DNA from: JAJPJX01 sp964568355
Lineage (GTDB): Bacteria; Acidobacteriota; Terriglobia; Bryobacterales; Bryobacteraceae
Direction: 5' to 3'
Length of the DNA: 16,709 nt
NCBI GenBank assembly: GCA_964568355.1
Contig: CAZMRK010000136.1
Coordinates: 1 to 16,709 of the forward strand
Part shown: piece after piece, positions 1-6,075 of the stretch
How the letters are laid out: every line of letters starts with the position of its first letter
How positions within the stretch are numbered: the stretch's first letter is position 1
The notes under the pieces: generated by a model
Told to the model about the DNA's origin: nothing
The model's input: only the letters and a program-made list of their open reading frames with translations
Databases searched by the model: none
Position numbers and translations under genes: made by a program

Positions 1-222
1 ATCGAGGCGCTGGATGTCTTCGAGCAGCTCTTCCACAGGCCAGGCGGCGACGGGGCCGTTTACCAGCACCACGTCCGGGAGGGTGGCAGCCAAACAATCG
101 AGGGCATACTGCCGTCCGGTGGCGGTCTCGACGACGAAGCCGGCGAGCGGGGAGTCGAAAGGGAGAGGGGCGGGCGCGGGGCCGCTCGAGATCGAGAGAA
201 TGCGCTTCCTGGTCGGTGCCAC
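1..222 (-). CDS. Receiver-like protein, N-terminal part (cut by window edge)
   Basis: An open minus-strand frame runs off the left edge (74 codons visible). The chosen start is the GTG at 222-220. A TTG at 252-250 is the only other in-frame start candidate before an in-frame TGA further upstream. The visible protein opens with a basic stretch and a short beta strand (KRILSIS). Near residues 30-45 it has FVVETATGRQYALDCLAA, then LPDVVLVNGPVAAWP and an acidic helix. This order resembles the first half of a CheY-type receiver, strand-helix-strand ending in PDVVLVD. However, the phospho-acceptor aspartate position reads Asn and the N-terminal acidic pair is missing, so it would be a pseudo-receiver. 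That reading is inference from pattern alone. The gene is transcribed divergently from flgM, and the missing C-terminus prevents assignment of an output domain. Confidence 0.5.
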   Translation of the reverse strand, partial: MAPTRKRILSISSGPAPAPLPFDSPLAGFVVETATGRQYALDCLAATLPDVVLVNGPVAAWPVEELLEDIQRLD

Positions 223-297
223 TCTTCGAACATCGGCGGTCGGGGCGGGCAAGATTAGCCGACGGGAAGATTTTTTTCAGAAATCTCCTATTTCGGC

Positions 298-325
298 TAG
301 TGGATTTGCTCGGGACTGCCGATAA
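298..325 (+). promoter_or_regulatory. Sigma-28 (FliA)-like promoter of flgM
   Basis: A perfect -10 element GCCGATAA lies at 318-325. A -35-like TAGT at 298-301 precedes it with a 16-base gap; the enterobacterial consensus is TAAA-N15-GCCGATAA. The expected transcript start near 332 leaves a short leader containing the flgM ribosome site (GGAGAA, 343-348). Sigma-28 control of its own anti-sigma factor is well known in other bacteria. Confidence 0.6.
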
Positions 326-355
326 GAGCCTTGAAGGCTTGCGGAGAAGCTGCCT

Positions 356-685
356 GTGCAACCAACGCGACTGAATACCGAACTGACCACCGGAACCTCT
401 TCGTCCCGAGCCGAGCGGACGACCGCCACGCGGGCCACCGAATCAGGCAACCAAGCGGCAGTCGGGCGAACATCGTCGGGTTCGAGTGAGGATCAGATCC
501 AGCTTTCGTCCCTGGCGGGCAAGATTGTCCAGGTGGCCGGCGCCCAGGCGGCACAACGCGCCGGGCGGATCGAAGAGTTGAGCAAGATCTACGCGCAAGG
601 GGACTACCACGTCCAGCCGGAGCAGTTGAGCCGGCACATTGTCGACGAATGGCTGGCAGGCGGCACGGTTGCCAAATCGCAGTAA
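356..685 (+). CDS. flgM: Anti-sigma-28 factor FlgM
   Basis: 109 residues from a GTG start with GGAGAA eight bases upstream. The first 45 residues are Ser/Thr-rich and look disordered. From about residue 46 the FlgM signature appears: DQIQLSSLAGKI, then an Arg-rich helix RAGRIEELSKIYAQGDYHV and a C-terminal helix ending DEWLAGG. In known FlgM proteins this C-terminal half binds sigma-28 and the protein is exported when the hook is complete, releasing sigma-28. It is the first gene of the rightward cluster and is followed by the flgN-like gene, flgK and flgL, the order seen in many bacteria. A sigma-28-type promoter just upstream would give negative feedback. The family is assigned from the C-terminal motif; the N-terminus is unlike enteric FlgM. 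Confidence 0.85.
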   Translation: MQPTRLNTELTTGTSSSRAERTTATRATESGNQAAVGRTSSGSSEDQIQLSSLAGKIVQVAGAQAAQRAGRIEELSKIYAQGDYHVQPEQLSRHIVDEWLAGGTVAKSQ

Positions 686-719
686 GCAGGAAGGCGAAGC
701 GGGATCCAGGACGGAGAGG

Positions 720-745
720 GCAGAGATAGGAAGCAGAGATAGGAA
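720..745 (+). repeat. Perfect 13-bp tandem duplication in the flgN-like leader
   Basis: GCAGAGATAGGAA occurs at 720-732 and again at 733-745, directly before the ATG at 747. Each copy carries an AGGA ribosome-binding core. The near copy is only two bases from the ATG and the far copy is fourteen bases away, so neither has ideal spacing and the duplication may affect initiation. Confidence 0.9.
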
Positions 746-746
746 A

Positions 747-1133
747 ATGAGCCACGCGAGGGAGTCCCTGGAACATGCCGGCTCGGAGGCCTGCCTGCTG
801 GCGATAGGCGAGCATCTGCGGGAGGTTCGTGGCGCTCTGGAACAGCCTTCGGTAGTGCGGATCGACCAGTGCCGCGAAGAATTGCAGAAGATGGTGGGGA
901 TACTCCAGGGAATACCCCGCCAGTTTGGGGAACTCCCCGCAAACCGGGATGGCGTGCTCGCAGGAGCGCTGGCGGCTCGCCGCGAGTTGCGGCGGATCCG
1001 GGACCTGCTGGAGTCGGCTGCCGGCTTCCACCAGGGGTGGCGGCAGTTTCGCGCAACCTTTCTTTCCGGCTATACCGCACAAGGAGCACCGGCGGCGGTG
1101 CCCGGCACCCATCGCCTCTCCCTATCGGGGTAG
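747..1133 (+). CDS. flgN: FlgN-like type III export chaperone
   Basis: 128 residues from the ATG at 747. The frame is open upstream to 639, but that extension overlaps flgM and reads as low-complexity charged sequence, so the later start is preferred. The protein is almost entirely helical and charged, with repeated Leu/Arg/Glu heptad-like stretches around residues 10-100. It ends in a small-residue tail containing FLSGYTAQGAPA, similar to the Tyr-x-x-x-Gly tail of FlgN proteins. FlgN binds the C-terminal helices of FlgK and FlgL and carries them to the export gate. Its place between flgM and flgK, with its stop seven bases before the flgK ATG, is the strongest support. Primary-sequence similarity in this family is low, so the name is inferred from context and shape. 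Confidence 0.6.
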   Translation: MSHARESLEHAGSEACLLAIGEHLREVRGALEQPSVVRIDQCREELQKMVGILQGIPRQFGELPANRDGVLAGALAARRELRRIRDLLESAAGFHQGWRQFRATFLSGYTAQGAPAAVPGTHRLSLSG

Positions 1134-1140
1134 ATCCATC

Positions 1141-2547
1141 ATGGCCAATCTATTTTCATCGCTTGGGGTGACGGCCAATGCCATGCGCGTGTTCGAGCAG
1201 GCGATCGATGTCACCGGCAATAACGTGACCAACGCCTCCACCCCCGGATATGCCCGCCAGCGTACCACCCTGCAGGCGATGGCCTTCGATCCGCTCAACG
1301 GAACCATTGGGGGAGTGAGCACCGGGGAAGTGCAAAATGCCCGGGACGAATACGCCGAGGCACAGGTTCGCCGGCAGGTTCAGGCCTGGGGAGAGAATGA
1401 CCAAAAGGCGACCAGCCTGGCGGCTCTCGAAAACATCTTTCCCGTGGCCGAGGGTACCGGTCTGGCCGATGCTCTCAATGACCTCTCCAGCAGCTTTTCG
1501 GCCTGGAGCGCGAATCCCTCCAGCCAGACGCTGCGTGAGGACGTTCTCGCTCAAGCCGATACGGTGGCGCGCGCGTTCCAGCAGGCCGGCAACAGCTTGA
1601 CCCAGATGGCGTCGGACACCGACGAGCAGATCCGCCAGGCAGTGGACCAGGTGAACAGCCTGGGCAGCCAGCTTCAGGCGCTGAACCAGCAGCGCAGGAA
1701 CAACGGCACAGCAGATGCGGGACTGGACGCGAATCTTCATGCAACCTTGGAGAGCCTGGCGGAATGGGTGGACTTTACCGTAGCGCAGCAACCCGATGGC
1801 ACCGTTACGGTTCTGCTGGGCGGCCAGACCCCTCTGGTTATGGGAGACCGCCTGTATCCCATTCAGGCAGGCACGGGAGATACGACCTCATCGGCCGTTC
1901 TGCCCAATACGACCATCGTGAGTTCAGACGGGCGGGAGGTCACCTCTCAGATCTCCAGCGGCCGGCTGGGCGGGCTGCTGGACGTGCGCAACCGCATCCT
2001 GCCTTCTTTCCTGGGCGACAGCTCGCAACCCGGCGACCTCAACCGGCTGGCGCAAGGTGTAGCCGATCAGATCAACCAGATCCTCACCAGCGGGCTAGTG
2101 ACGGACGGGCCTCCACCGGTGGCGGGTATTCCTTTGTTTCAATACGACGCGGCCAATCCCGCCCGCACGTTGAGCGTCAACAGCGACATGACCGCCGACC
2201 AACTGGCCGCCATCGACGCCGGGCCGCCATACAGCAGCAACGGAACCGCCCGCAAGCTGGCGAATGCCGTCACCGAGACCGGCCAGATTGATGGCACCAG
2301 CCTGGCGGGGTTTTACGGAAACCTGTCGGCGCGCGCCGGCCGCGAAGTGAACTCTGCCCAGCAGGGGCGTGATGACGGGCAGCAAATGGTGGCGCAGGCG
2401 CGCAGCCAGCGCGATCAGCTCTCCGGGGTATCGCTCGACGAGGAGGCGATGTACCTCATGGAATTTCAGCGCGCCTACCAGGCTACCGCCAAGATGGTTA
2501 CGGTCCTGGACGACATGTTGGAGACGACCATCAATCTGGTGAGGTAA
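1141..2547 (+). CDS. flgK: Hook-associated protein 1 (HAP1) FlgK
   Basis: 468 residues. The start is the ATG at 1141. The longer open frame upstream overlaps the flgN-like gene and is not FlgK-like. The N-terminus has the flagellar rod/hook signature VTGNNVTNASTPGYARQ (residues 24-40), and residues 50-160 form the helical D0/D1 region. The C-terminus carries the classic FlgK ending, with SGVSLDEEAMYLMEFQRAYQ followed by a helix to NLVR. FlgK forms the first hook-filament junction ring, is exported through the flagellar type III system and has no cleaved signal. At 468 residues it is shorter than the enterobacterial protein (about 547), so the surface domains in the middle are compact. No strong Shine-Dalgarno is visible; translational coupling to the preceding gene, which stops seven bases upstream, is likely. 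Confidence 0.93.
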   Translation: MANLFSSLGVTANAMRVFEQAIDVTGNNVTNASTPGYARQRTTLQAMAFDPLNGTIGGVSTGEVQNARDEYAEAQVRRQVQAWGENDQKATSLAALENIFPVAEGTGLADALNDLSSSFSAWSANPSSQTLREDVLAQADTVARAFQQAGNSLTQMASDTDEQIRQAVDQVNSLGSQLQALNQQRRNNGTADAGLDANLHATLESLAEWVDFTVAQQPDGTVTVLLGGQTPLVMGDRLYPIQAGTGDTTSSAVLPNTTIVSSDGREVTSQISSGRLGGLLDVRNRILPSFLGDSSQPGDLNRLAQGVADQINQILTSGLVTDGPPPVAGIPLFQYDAANPARTLSVNSDMTADQLAAIDAGPPYSSNGTARKLANAVTETGQIDGTSLAGFYGNLSARAGREVNSAQQGRDDGQQMVAQARSQRDQLSGVSLDEEAMYLMEFQRAYQATAKMVTVLDDMLETTINLVR

Positions 2548-2561
2548 CAGAAGTCTGGCGG

Positions 2562-2584
2562 CGGAGTCAAAACGACGGAGTCAA
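2562..2584 (+). repeat. 9-bp direct repeat in the flgL leader
   Basis: CGGAGTCAA occurs at 2562-2570 and 2576-2584, five bases apart. The second copy holds the GGAG ribosome site (2577-2580) for flgL at 2589. This is the second duplicated ribosome-site element in this operon. Confidence 0.8.
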
Positions 2585-2588
2585 CACA

Positions 2589-3509
2589 ATGATTCGCACG
2601 ATTAGCAGCGGATCCGAGAAATTCTTGGCGGACATGAGCCGGATCGCGGCCTCGACGGACCGGGCCCAGCGGCAACTCTCTTCCGGATTGCGCGTGGAAC
2701 AACCTTCTGACGGTCCGGACCAGGTCAGCCAGATTCTGCGCGTGCGAGCTTCTCTGGCGCAGGTCCAGAGCCGCCAGGAGAATCTGGCCGACGCAAAGAC
2801 ACTGACCGACACGGCGGAGCAGGCGCTCCAGTCGGCAGTGCAGGTGATCGAGCGCGCCTCCGTGCTGGCTTCGCAAGCGGTGACCGGCACGGCTGACGCC
2901 GATTCGCGGCAGGCGATCGTGCAGGAGGTGCAGGCGCTCCAGCAGCAACTGGTCGGACTGAGCCAGACGTCGATCGCCGGGCGCTACGTCTTTAGCGGTG
3001 ACCAGGATCAATCTCCGGCCTATTCTCTGGATACAAGTCAACCGAACGGGGTTGAGCGTCTGCTTACGGCGCCGGCAACCAGGCAGACTGAAGACGCCAC
3101 GGGCATGCCCTTCGTGATGGGCCGCACAGCGCAGGAGATCTTCGACCATCGCAACGCAGACGATACCCTGGCGGACGATAACGTGTTCGCCGCTCTGCAA
3201 ACGCTCTCGGCAGCTCTGGCCAACAACGACGAAGACGGCTTGAACGCATCGGTTTCCGCGCTTGCGCGCGCCGGAGACTATCTGAACCAACAACTGGCCT
3301 TCTATGGCGCCGTGCAAAATCGCATTGCGGCATCGACGACACAAGCCGACCAACTGGTCTTGCAGCATAAGGCACAATTGAGCTCGCTCGAAGACGCCGA
3401 TCTCACCTCAGCCATCCTGGAGCTTCAGCAAAGCAGCATGCAACAAGAGGCCGCCCTGGCCGCCCAGGCACAGACACCCCGCACCAGCCTCTTCGACTTC
3501 CTCAAGTGA
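2589..3509 (+). CDS. flgL: Hook-associated protein 3 (HAP3) FlgL
   Basis: 306 residues, close to the usual 300-317. The N-terminal 100 residues match the flagellin/FlgL helical domain: an early RAQRQLSSGLRVEQPSDGPD stretch (Ser-Ser-Gly, then Pro-Ser-Asp near residues 31-43), followed by long helices and RQENLADAKTLTDTAEQAL. The C-terminal 80 residues are again helical and end SSLFDFLK-like (TPRTSLFDFLK), as expected for a filament-family D0 domain. Flagellin itself is usually longer and is not expected directly after flgK, so FlgL is preferred. FlgL forms the second junction ring between hook and filament. It is the last gene of the flgM-flgN-flgK-flgL unit, with a GGAG ribosome site eight bases upstream and a strong hairpin just after its stop. 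Confidence 0.9.
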   Translation: MIRTISSGSEKFLADMSRIAASTDRAQRQLSSGLRVEQPSDGPDQVSQILRVRASLAQVQSRQENLADAKTLTDTAEQALQSAVQVIERASVLASQAVTGTADADSRQAIVQEVQALQQQLVGLSQTSIAGRYVFSGDQDQSPAYSLDTSQPNGVERLLTAPATRQTEDATGMPFVMGRTAQEIFDHRNADDTLADDNVFAALQTLSAALANNDEDGLNASVSALARAGDYLNQQLAFYGAVQNRIAASTTQADQLVLQHKAQLSSLEDADLTSAILELQQSSMQQEAALAAQAQTPRTSLFDFLK

Positions 3510-3513
3510 AAAA

Positions 3514-3548
3514 CGGCCGGCCTCTACAGAGGAGAGGCCAGCCGGCCG
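3514..3548 (+). terminator. Strong hairpin after flgL, possible terminator
   Basis: CGGCCGGC at 3514-3521 can pair with GCCGGCCG at 3541-3548. Alternatively GGCCTCT (3519-3525) pairs with AGAGGCC (3533-3539) around a seven-base loop, with the outer CGGCC still pairing to GGCCG. Only a short ATTT follows, with AAAAA before it. It may act as a weak or bidirectional terminator, or as an RNA 3'-end stabiliser. Confidence 0.5.
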
Positions 3549-3552
3549 ATTT
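3525..3552 (+). promoter_or_regulatory. Possible sigma-28-like promoter of cheY
   Basis: TACA at 3525-3528, a 16-base gap, then GCCGATTT at 3545-3552. The first six bases of the -10 are perfect and the last two differ from GCCGATAA. It overlaps the hairpin at 3514-3548, so part of the match may come from the palindrome. It precedes the cheY-cheX pair with a plausible leader. Confidence 0.35.
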
Positions 3553-3581
3553 AGAAAACAGGAGGGTGTTTCGTTCTTATC

Positions 3582-3953
3582 ATGTCCCTCGACTTGCTCA
3601 TTGTCGATGATTCCGCCGCCATTCGGAAAATCCTGCGCAGAGTGCTCATGCAGACTGAAATCCCGATTGGGTCGATCTACGAGGCCGGAGATGGCGCCGA
3701 GGCCTTAGCCGTATTGCAGGACAAGCCTGTTGGTTTGATCCTGACCGACATCAACATGCCCAACATGGACGGCCTCCAGTTCCTGGGCCGGCTGAAGGGC
3801 GAAGCGGCCTGGAAGGATGTCCCCGTGCTCATGATCACAACGGAAGGAAGTCCCGCCAAGGTCCTGGAGGCACTCCAGTTGGGAGCCAGTGGCTATGTCC
3901 GGAAGCCGTTCACTCCGGATCAGATCCAGGAGAAATTGAGCAGCTTCTTCTAG
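3582..3953 (+). CDS. cheY: CheY-type single-domain response regulator
   Basis: 123 residues forming one receiver domain with no output domain. The key residues are all present: acidic pair D9/D10, phospho-acceptor D56 within TDINMPNMDG, switch Thr T86 in MITTEG, the aromatic switch Tyr Y105 and conserved Lys K108 in GYVRKPF. These match E. coli CheY D12/D13, D57, T87, Y106 and K109. Phospho-CheY binds the FliM N-terminus and changes motor direction or speed. The gene lies 24 bases before cheX and one gene upstream of fliM, which supports a motor role over some other signalling output. GGAGG at 3561-3565 is sixteen bases from the ATG, longer than usual, and no better in-frame start exists. No kinase gene is in the window. 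Confidence 0.9.
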   Translation: MSLDLLIVDDSAAIRKILRRVLMQTEIPIGSIYEAGDGAEALAVLQDKPVGLILTDINMPNMDGLQFLGRLKGEAAWKDVPVLMITTEGSPAKVLEALQLGASGYVRKPFTPDQIQEKLSSFF

Positions 3954-3977
3954 GAAGCGCGGCCAGGAGATAACATC

Positions 3978-4493
3978 ATGACGGAAGCAATCGACCACAA
4001 ATGGATTGTAGCTTCGCTCTGCTCCGCGACCGAGGAGGTCTTTTCGACCATGCTGGGGGTGACACCGAGCCCGGGGCAGGCCTATGTACAGAAAGATGGC
4101 GCCGGTCAGGTGGATGGCGTGATCTCGCTGATCGGCCTGGCGGGAAACTGGGTAGGCACGGGCAGCCTGGCCTGCAGCGCCGGCACGGCCTGCGACCTGT
4201 CGTCGCGCCTGCTAATGGGGGAATCGACGACGGTGGACCAGGAAGTCCTGGATGCCGTGGGTGAACTGACGAACATGGTCATCGGAAGCTTCAAAAATGC
4301 CGCCGAAACGGTCCTGGGACCAATGGGACTCAGTATCCCCACCGTAATCAGCGGCCACGATTTCCGGGCTCACAGTATGTGCGGGCGGGAGTGGATCGTG
4401 GTGCCCTTCGACGTAGCCGGCAATCACCTGGAGGTCAAGGTCTGTCTGGCCCGGCAGGAGAACGGCTCTTCCGCGATGAACGGTCCACATTGA
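3978..4493 (+). CDS. cheX: CheX-like CheY-P phosphatase (CheC/CheX family)
   Basis: 171 residues. The signature is VLDAVGELTNMVIGSFKNA around residues 90-108, with the catalytic Glu-x-x-Asn pair E96/N99. There is one such motif, as in CheX; CheC and FliY usually carry two. CheX is a dimeric cytoplasmic phosphatase that hydrolyses the aspartyl phosphate of CheY. It follows cheY with an AGGAGA site at 3965-3970, so the response regulator and its likely eraser are co-transcribed. The C-terminal part (FDVAGNHLEVKVCLA) fits the final strands of the fold. Alternatives within the family (CheC, CheA-associated FliY-like) are less likely because of the single motif and the length. Confidence 0.8.
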   Translation: MTEAIDHKWIVASLCSATEEVFSTMLGVTPSPGQAYVQKDGAGQVDGVISLIGLAGNWVGTGSLACSAGTACDLSSRLLMGESTTVDQEVLDAVGELTNMVIGSFKNAAETVLGPMGLSIPTVISGHDFRAHSMCGREWIVVPFDVAGNHLEVKVCLARQENGSSAMNGPH

Positions 4494-4540
4494 GCGGGAG
4501 CCCCGGCTTGCCGGACCATGGCGCGCCGGCGGCCGGGTCC

Positions 4541-4568
4541 TAAACTTTGCGTCTCCCCGTGCCGATAA
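4541..4568 (+). promoter_or_regulatory. Sigma-28 (FliA)-like promoter of fliM
   Basis: TAAA at 4541-4544, a 16-base gap, and a perfect GCCGATAA at 4561-4568. This is the best match to the sigma-28 consensus in the window. The predicted transcript start near 4575 is immediately before AGGAG (4576-4580) and the fliM TTG, giving a very short leader. Confidence 0.65.
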
Positions 4569-4586
4569 CATGCGAAGGAGTCTCTG

Positions 4587-5567
4587 TTGAACCGCCAGCT
4601 ATCGCAGCAGGAAATCGACGCCGTCTTCCAGAATTTGCAGTCCCAGGGCGGAACCAAAGCCACCGCCAACCGCGCGGTTCCATTTGACTTTAAGCGGGCG
4701 GACCGGATTGCCAAGTCACAGCTCCGAGCAATCCATTTCCTGCATGAAACCTTCGTTCGCAATCTGGTCTCCAGCTTGTCCGCCTATCTGCGCTCCTATC
4801 TGTCGGGGAACCTGGTCACCGTGGAGCAATTGCCCTACTCGGAGTTTCTGGAGGCGCTTCCCTCCCCGACCTGCATGGTTTCGCTGAGCCTTCGTCCCTA
4901 TGACGGCAATGCCGTGCTGGAACTGAATCCGCCACTGGTTTTCTCCATTCTGGAACTGCTGCTGGGGGGGAAGGCCAAATCGCCGACCGTGATTCAGCGC
5001 GAGGTGACCGAGATCGAGCAGAATCTGCTGGACCGGCTGTTCCGCATCGTAGTCCACGAACTGGCGGAAACCTGGAAGGCCATCGCCCCGATTGAATTCC
5101 GCATCGAGTCGATGGAAACCGAACCGCAGTTCCTGCAGATCATCACGCCGAGTGAAGCCGTCGTCGCGATCGGGATCGAGCTGCGCATTGGGGAAACGGT
5201 CGGCACCATGAACCTGGCTATCCCCTCGATCACAATCAAAATGATGCGCCAGAAGTTCGACCAGCAGTGGAGCGTCCGCAAAGTGGAGCCGGGCGGGGCG
5301 GAACAGGCGCGGATGCTGCGCATGCTGCGCCCGGCGACTCTGCTGTTGGACGCCCGCCTGGAGGGCAGCATCCGGGCTCGTCAACTGGCGGAAATGAAGA
5401 GCGGCGATGTGCTCTCATTCGACTATCCGGTGCACCGGCAACTGGAGTGCATGGTCAATGGAAAGCCGAAATTCAAAGGGCACATTGTGGCGAACAATAT
5501 GAAACTGGGATTTCAGATCGAAGAATGCCTGGAAGCCCCGGCAAAGGCCGAAGCCGTGCACACGTGA
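4587..5567 (+). CDS. fliM: Flagellar motor switch protein FliM
   Basis: 326 residues from a TTG start chosen because AGGAG sits six bases upstream and the next residues are the family's N-terminal CheY-P binding peptide, LSQQEIDAVF (residues 5-14). The middle CheC-like domain (about 40-230) includes LTEIEQ-like text (VTEIEQNLLDRLFRIVVHE). The C-terminal 75 residues form the SpoA/FliN-like domain with RLEGSIRARQLAEMKSGDVL and a final hydrophobic strand. FliM is the C-ring protein linking CheY-P to FliG and torque direction. Length is typical (about 330). It follows cheY-cheX but has its own sigma-28-like promoter. The last 55 bases overlap a convergent minus-strand gene. No separate fliN is in the window. 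Confidence 0.93.
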   Translation: MNRQLSQQEIDAVFQNLQSQGGTKATANRAVPFDFKRADRIAKSQLRAIHFLHETFVRNLVSSLSAYLRSYLSGNLVTVEQLPYSEFLEALPSPTCMVSLSLRPYDGNAVLELNPPLVFSILELLLGGKAKSPTVIQREVTEIEQNLLDRLFRIVVHELAETWKAIAPIEFRIESMETEPQFLQIITPSEAVVAIGIELRIGETVGTMNLAIPSITIKMMRQKFDQQWSVRKVEPGGAEQARMLRMLRPATLLLDARLEGSIRARQLAEMKSGDVLSFDYPVHRQLECMVNGKPKFKGHIVANNMKLGFQIEECLEAPAKAEAVHT

Positions 5568-5971
5568 GCGAGCCGGGCACGCCGGAGCGAGCGGGGCGCG
5601 CGAGAAGCGCCAAGAGGGGCAGAGTGGGCAAAGTGCGCAGGCATCTCGGGATCGGTGGGCGCAGCATCGGTGCGCGCCAGGTGACGCAGGAGTTCCCGAC
5701 AGACCTTCGCGGCTTCAGCCGGCTGTTGGGTGGGATCGGCGAGCAGTGCCTGCAACTGGCCGGCCACCGAGGCCAGCAATTCGCGGCGCTCGGCTTCCAC
5801 GCCGGCCTGCGGCGCTTTGCTCGAGGAGCGCTCGGCGCGGGCAAGTTCGGCTTCCAGAAAACCGGTATCCTGTCGGTCCCAGGCGTCCAGCAGGACCTGA
5901 GCCTGGACGGAGGCGGCAATGCCGTCTGCCCCGATGTCAACCTTTTCAATCCTCTTTCCTGTCTTCCACAT
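5513..5971 (-). CDS. Unrecognised helical protein, antisense to the fliM 3' end
   Basis: 152 codons on the minus strand, ATG at 5971-5969, with a weak AGG eight bases upstream after a G-rich run. I do not recognise a family. Residues 1-110 look coding: codon choice is strongly G/C-ending, and the text is Ala/Glu/Leu/Arg-rich and helical (VQAQVLLDAWDRQD, ERRELLASVAGQLQALLADP, then CRELLRHLARTD). The last 40 residues are low-complexity Ala/Ser/Arg/Pro, more like the reverse strand of other sequence, and run into the final 55 bases of fliM. No signal peptide or membrane segment is apparent. It is convergent with fliM and divergent from flbD, so it sits alone among same-direction flagellar genes. 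The plus strand offers no convincing alternative reading here. A flagellar role is only suggested by location. Confidence 0.55.
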   Translation of the reverse strand: MWKTGKRIEKVDIGADGIAASVQAQVLLDAWDRQDTGFLEAELARAERSSSKAPQAGVEAERRELLASVAGQLQALLADPTQQPAEAAKVCRELLRHLARTDAAPTDPEMPAHFAHSAPLGASRAPRSLRRARLAHVCTASAFAGASRHSSI

Positions 5972-6032
5972 CGTGTTTGCCTGTCCCCCCCGAGATTCCT
6001 CATCGGCCGCGATTTTCGATCTGTCCGGAAAA

Positions 6033-6060
6033 AAAACAAATTCCGGGTTCCCGCCGATGA
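6033..6060 (+). promoter_or_regulatory. Possible sigma-28-like promoter of flbD-motA-motB
   Basis: GCCGATGA at 6053-6060 differs from the sigma-28 -10 box by one base. AAAA at 6033-6036 lies 16 bases upstream, inside an eight-A run (6029-6036). It is placed just before the flbD ribosome site (AGGAG, 6066-6070), the same geometry as at fliM and fliD. The match is imperfect. Confidence 0.35.
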
Positions 6061-6075
6061 GCTGTAGGAGAGGCC

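Noticed and set aside
297..1112. Minus-strand open frame opposite flgM and the flgN-like gene
   Set aside because: The composition is reverse-strand-like, and both plus-strand genes fit their context and family patterns.
925..1140. Upstream extension of the flgK frame
   Set aside because: It overlaps the flgN-like gene, has no FlgK similarity, and the ATG at 1141 gives the canonical FlgK N-terminus.
4498..4540. GC-rich inverted segments after cheX as a terminator
   Set aside because: Only 4-5 bp stems can be formed and no T-run follows, so no terminator is called there.
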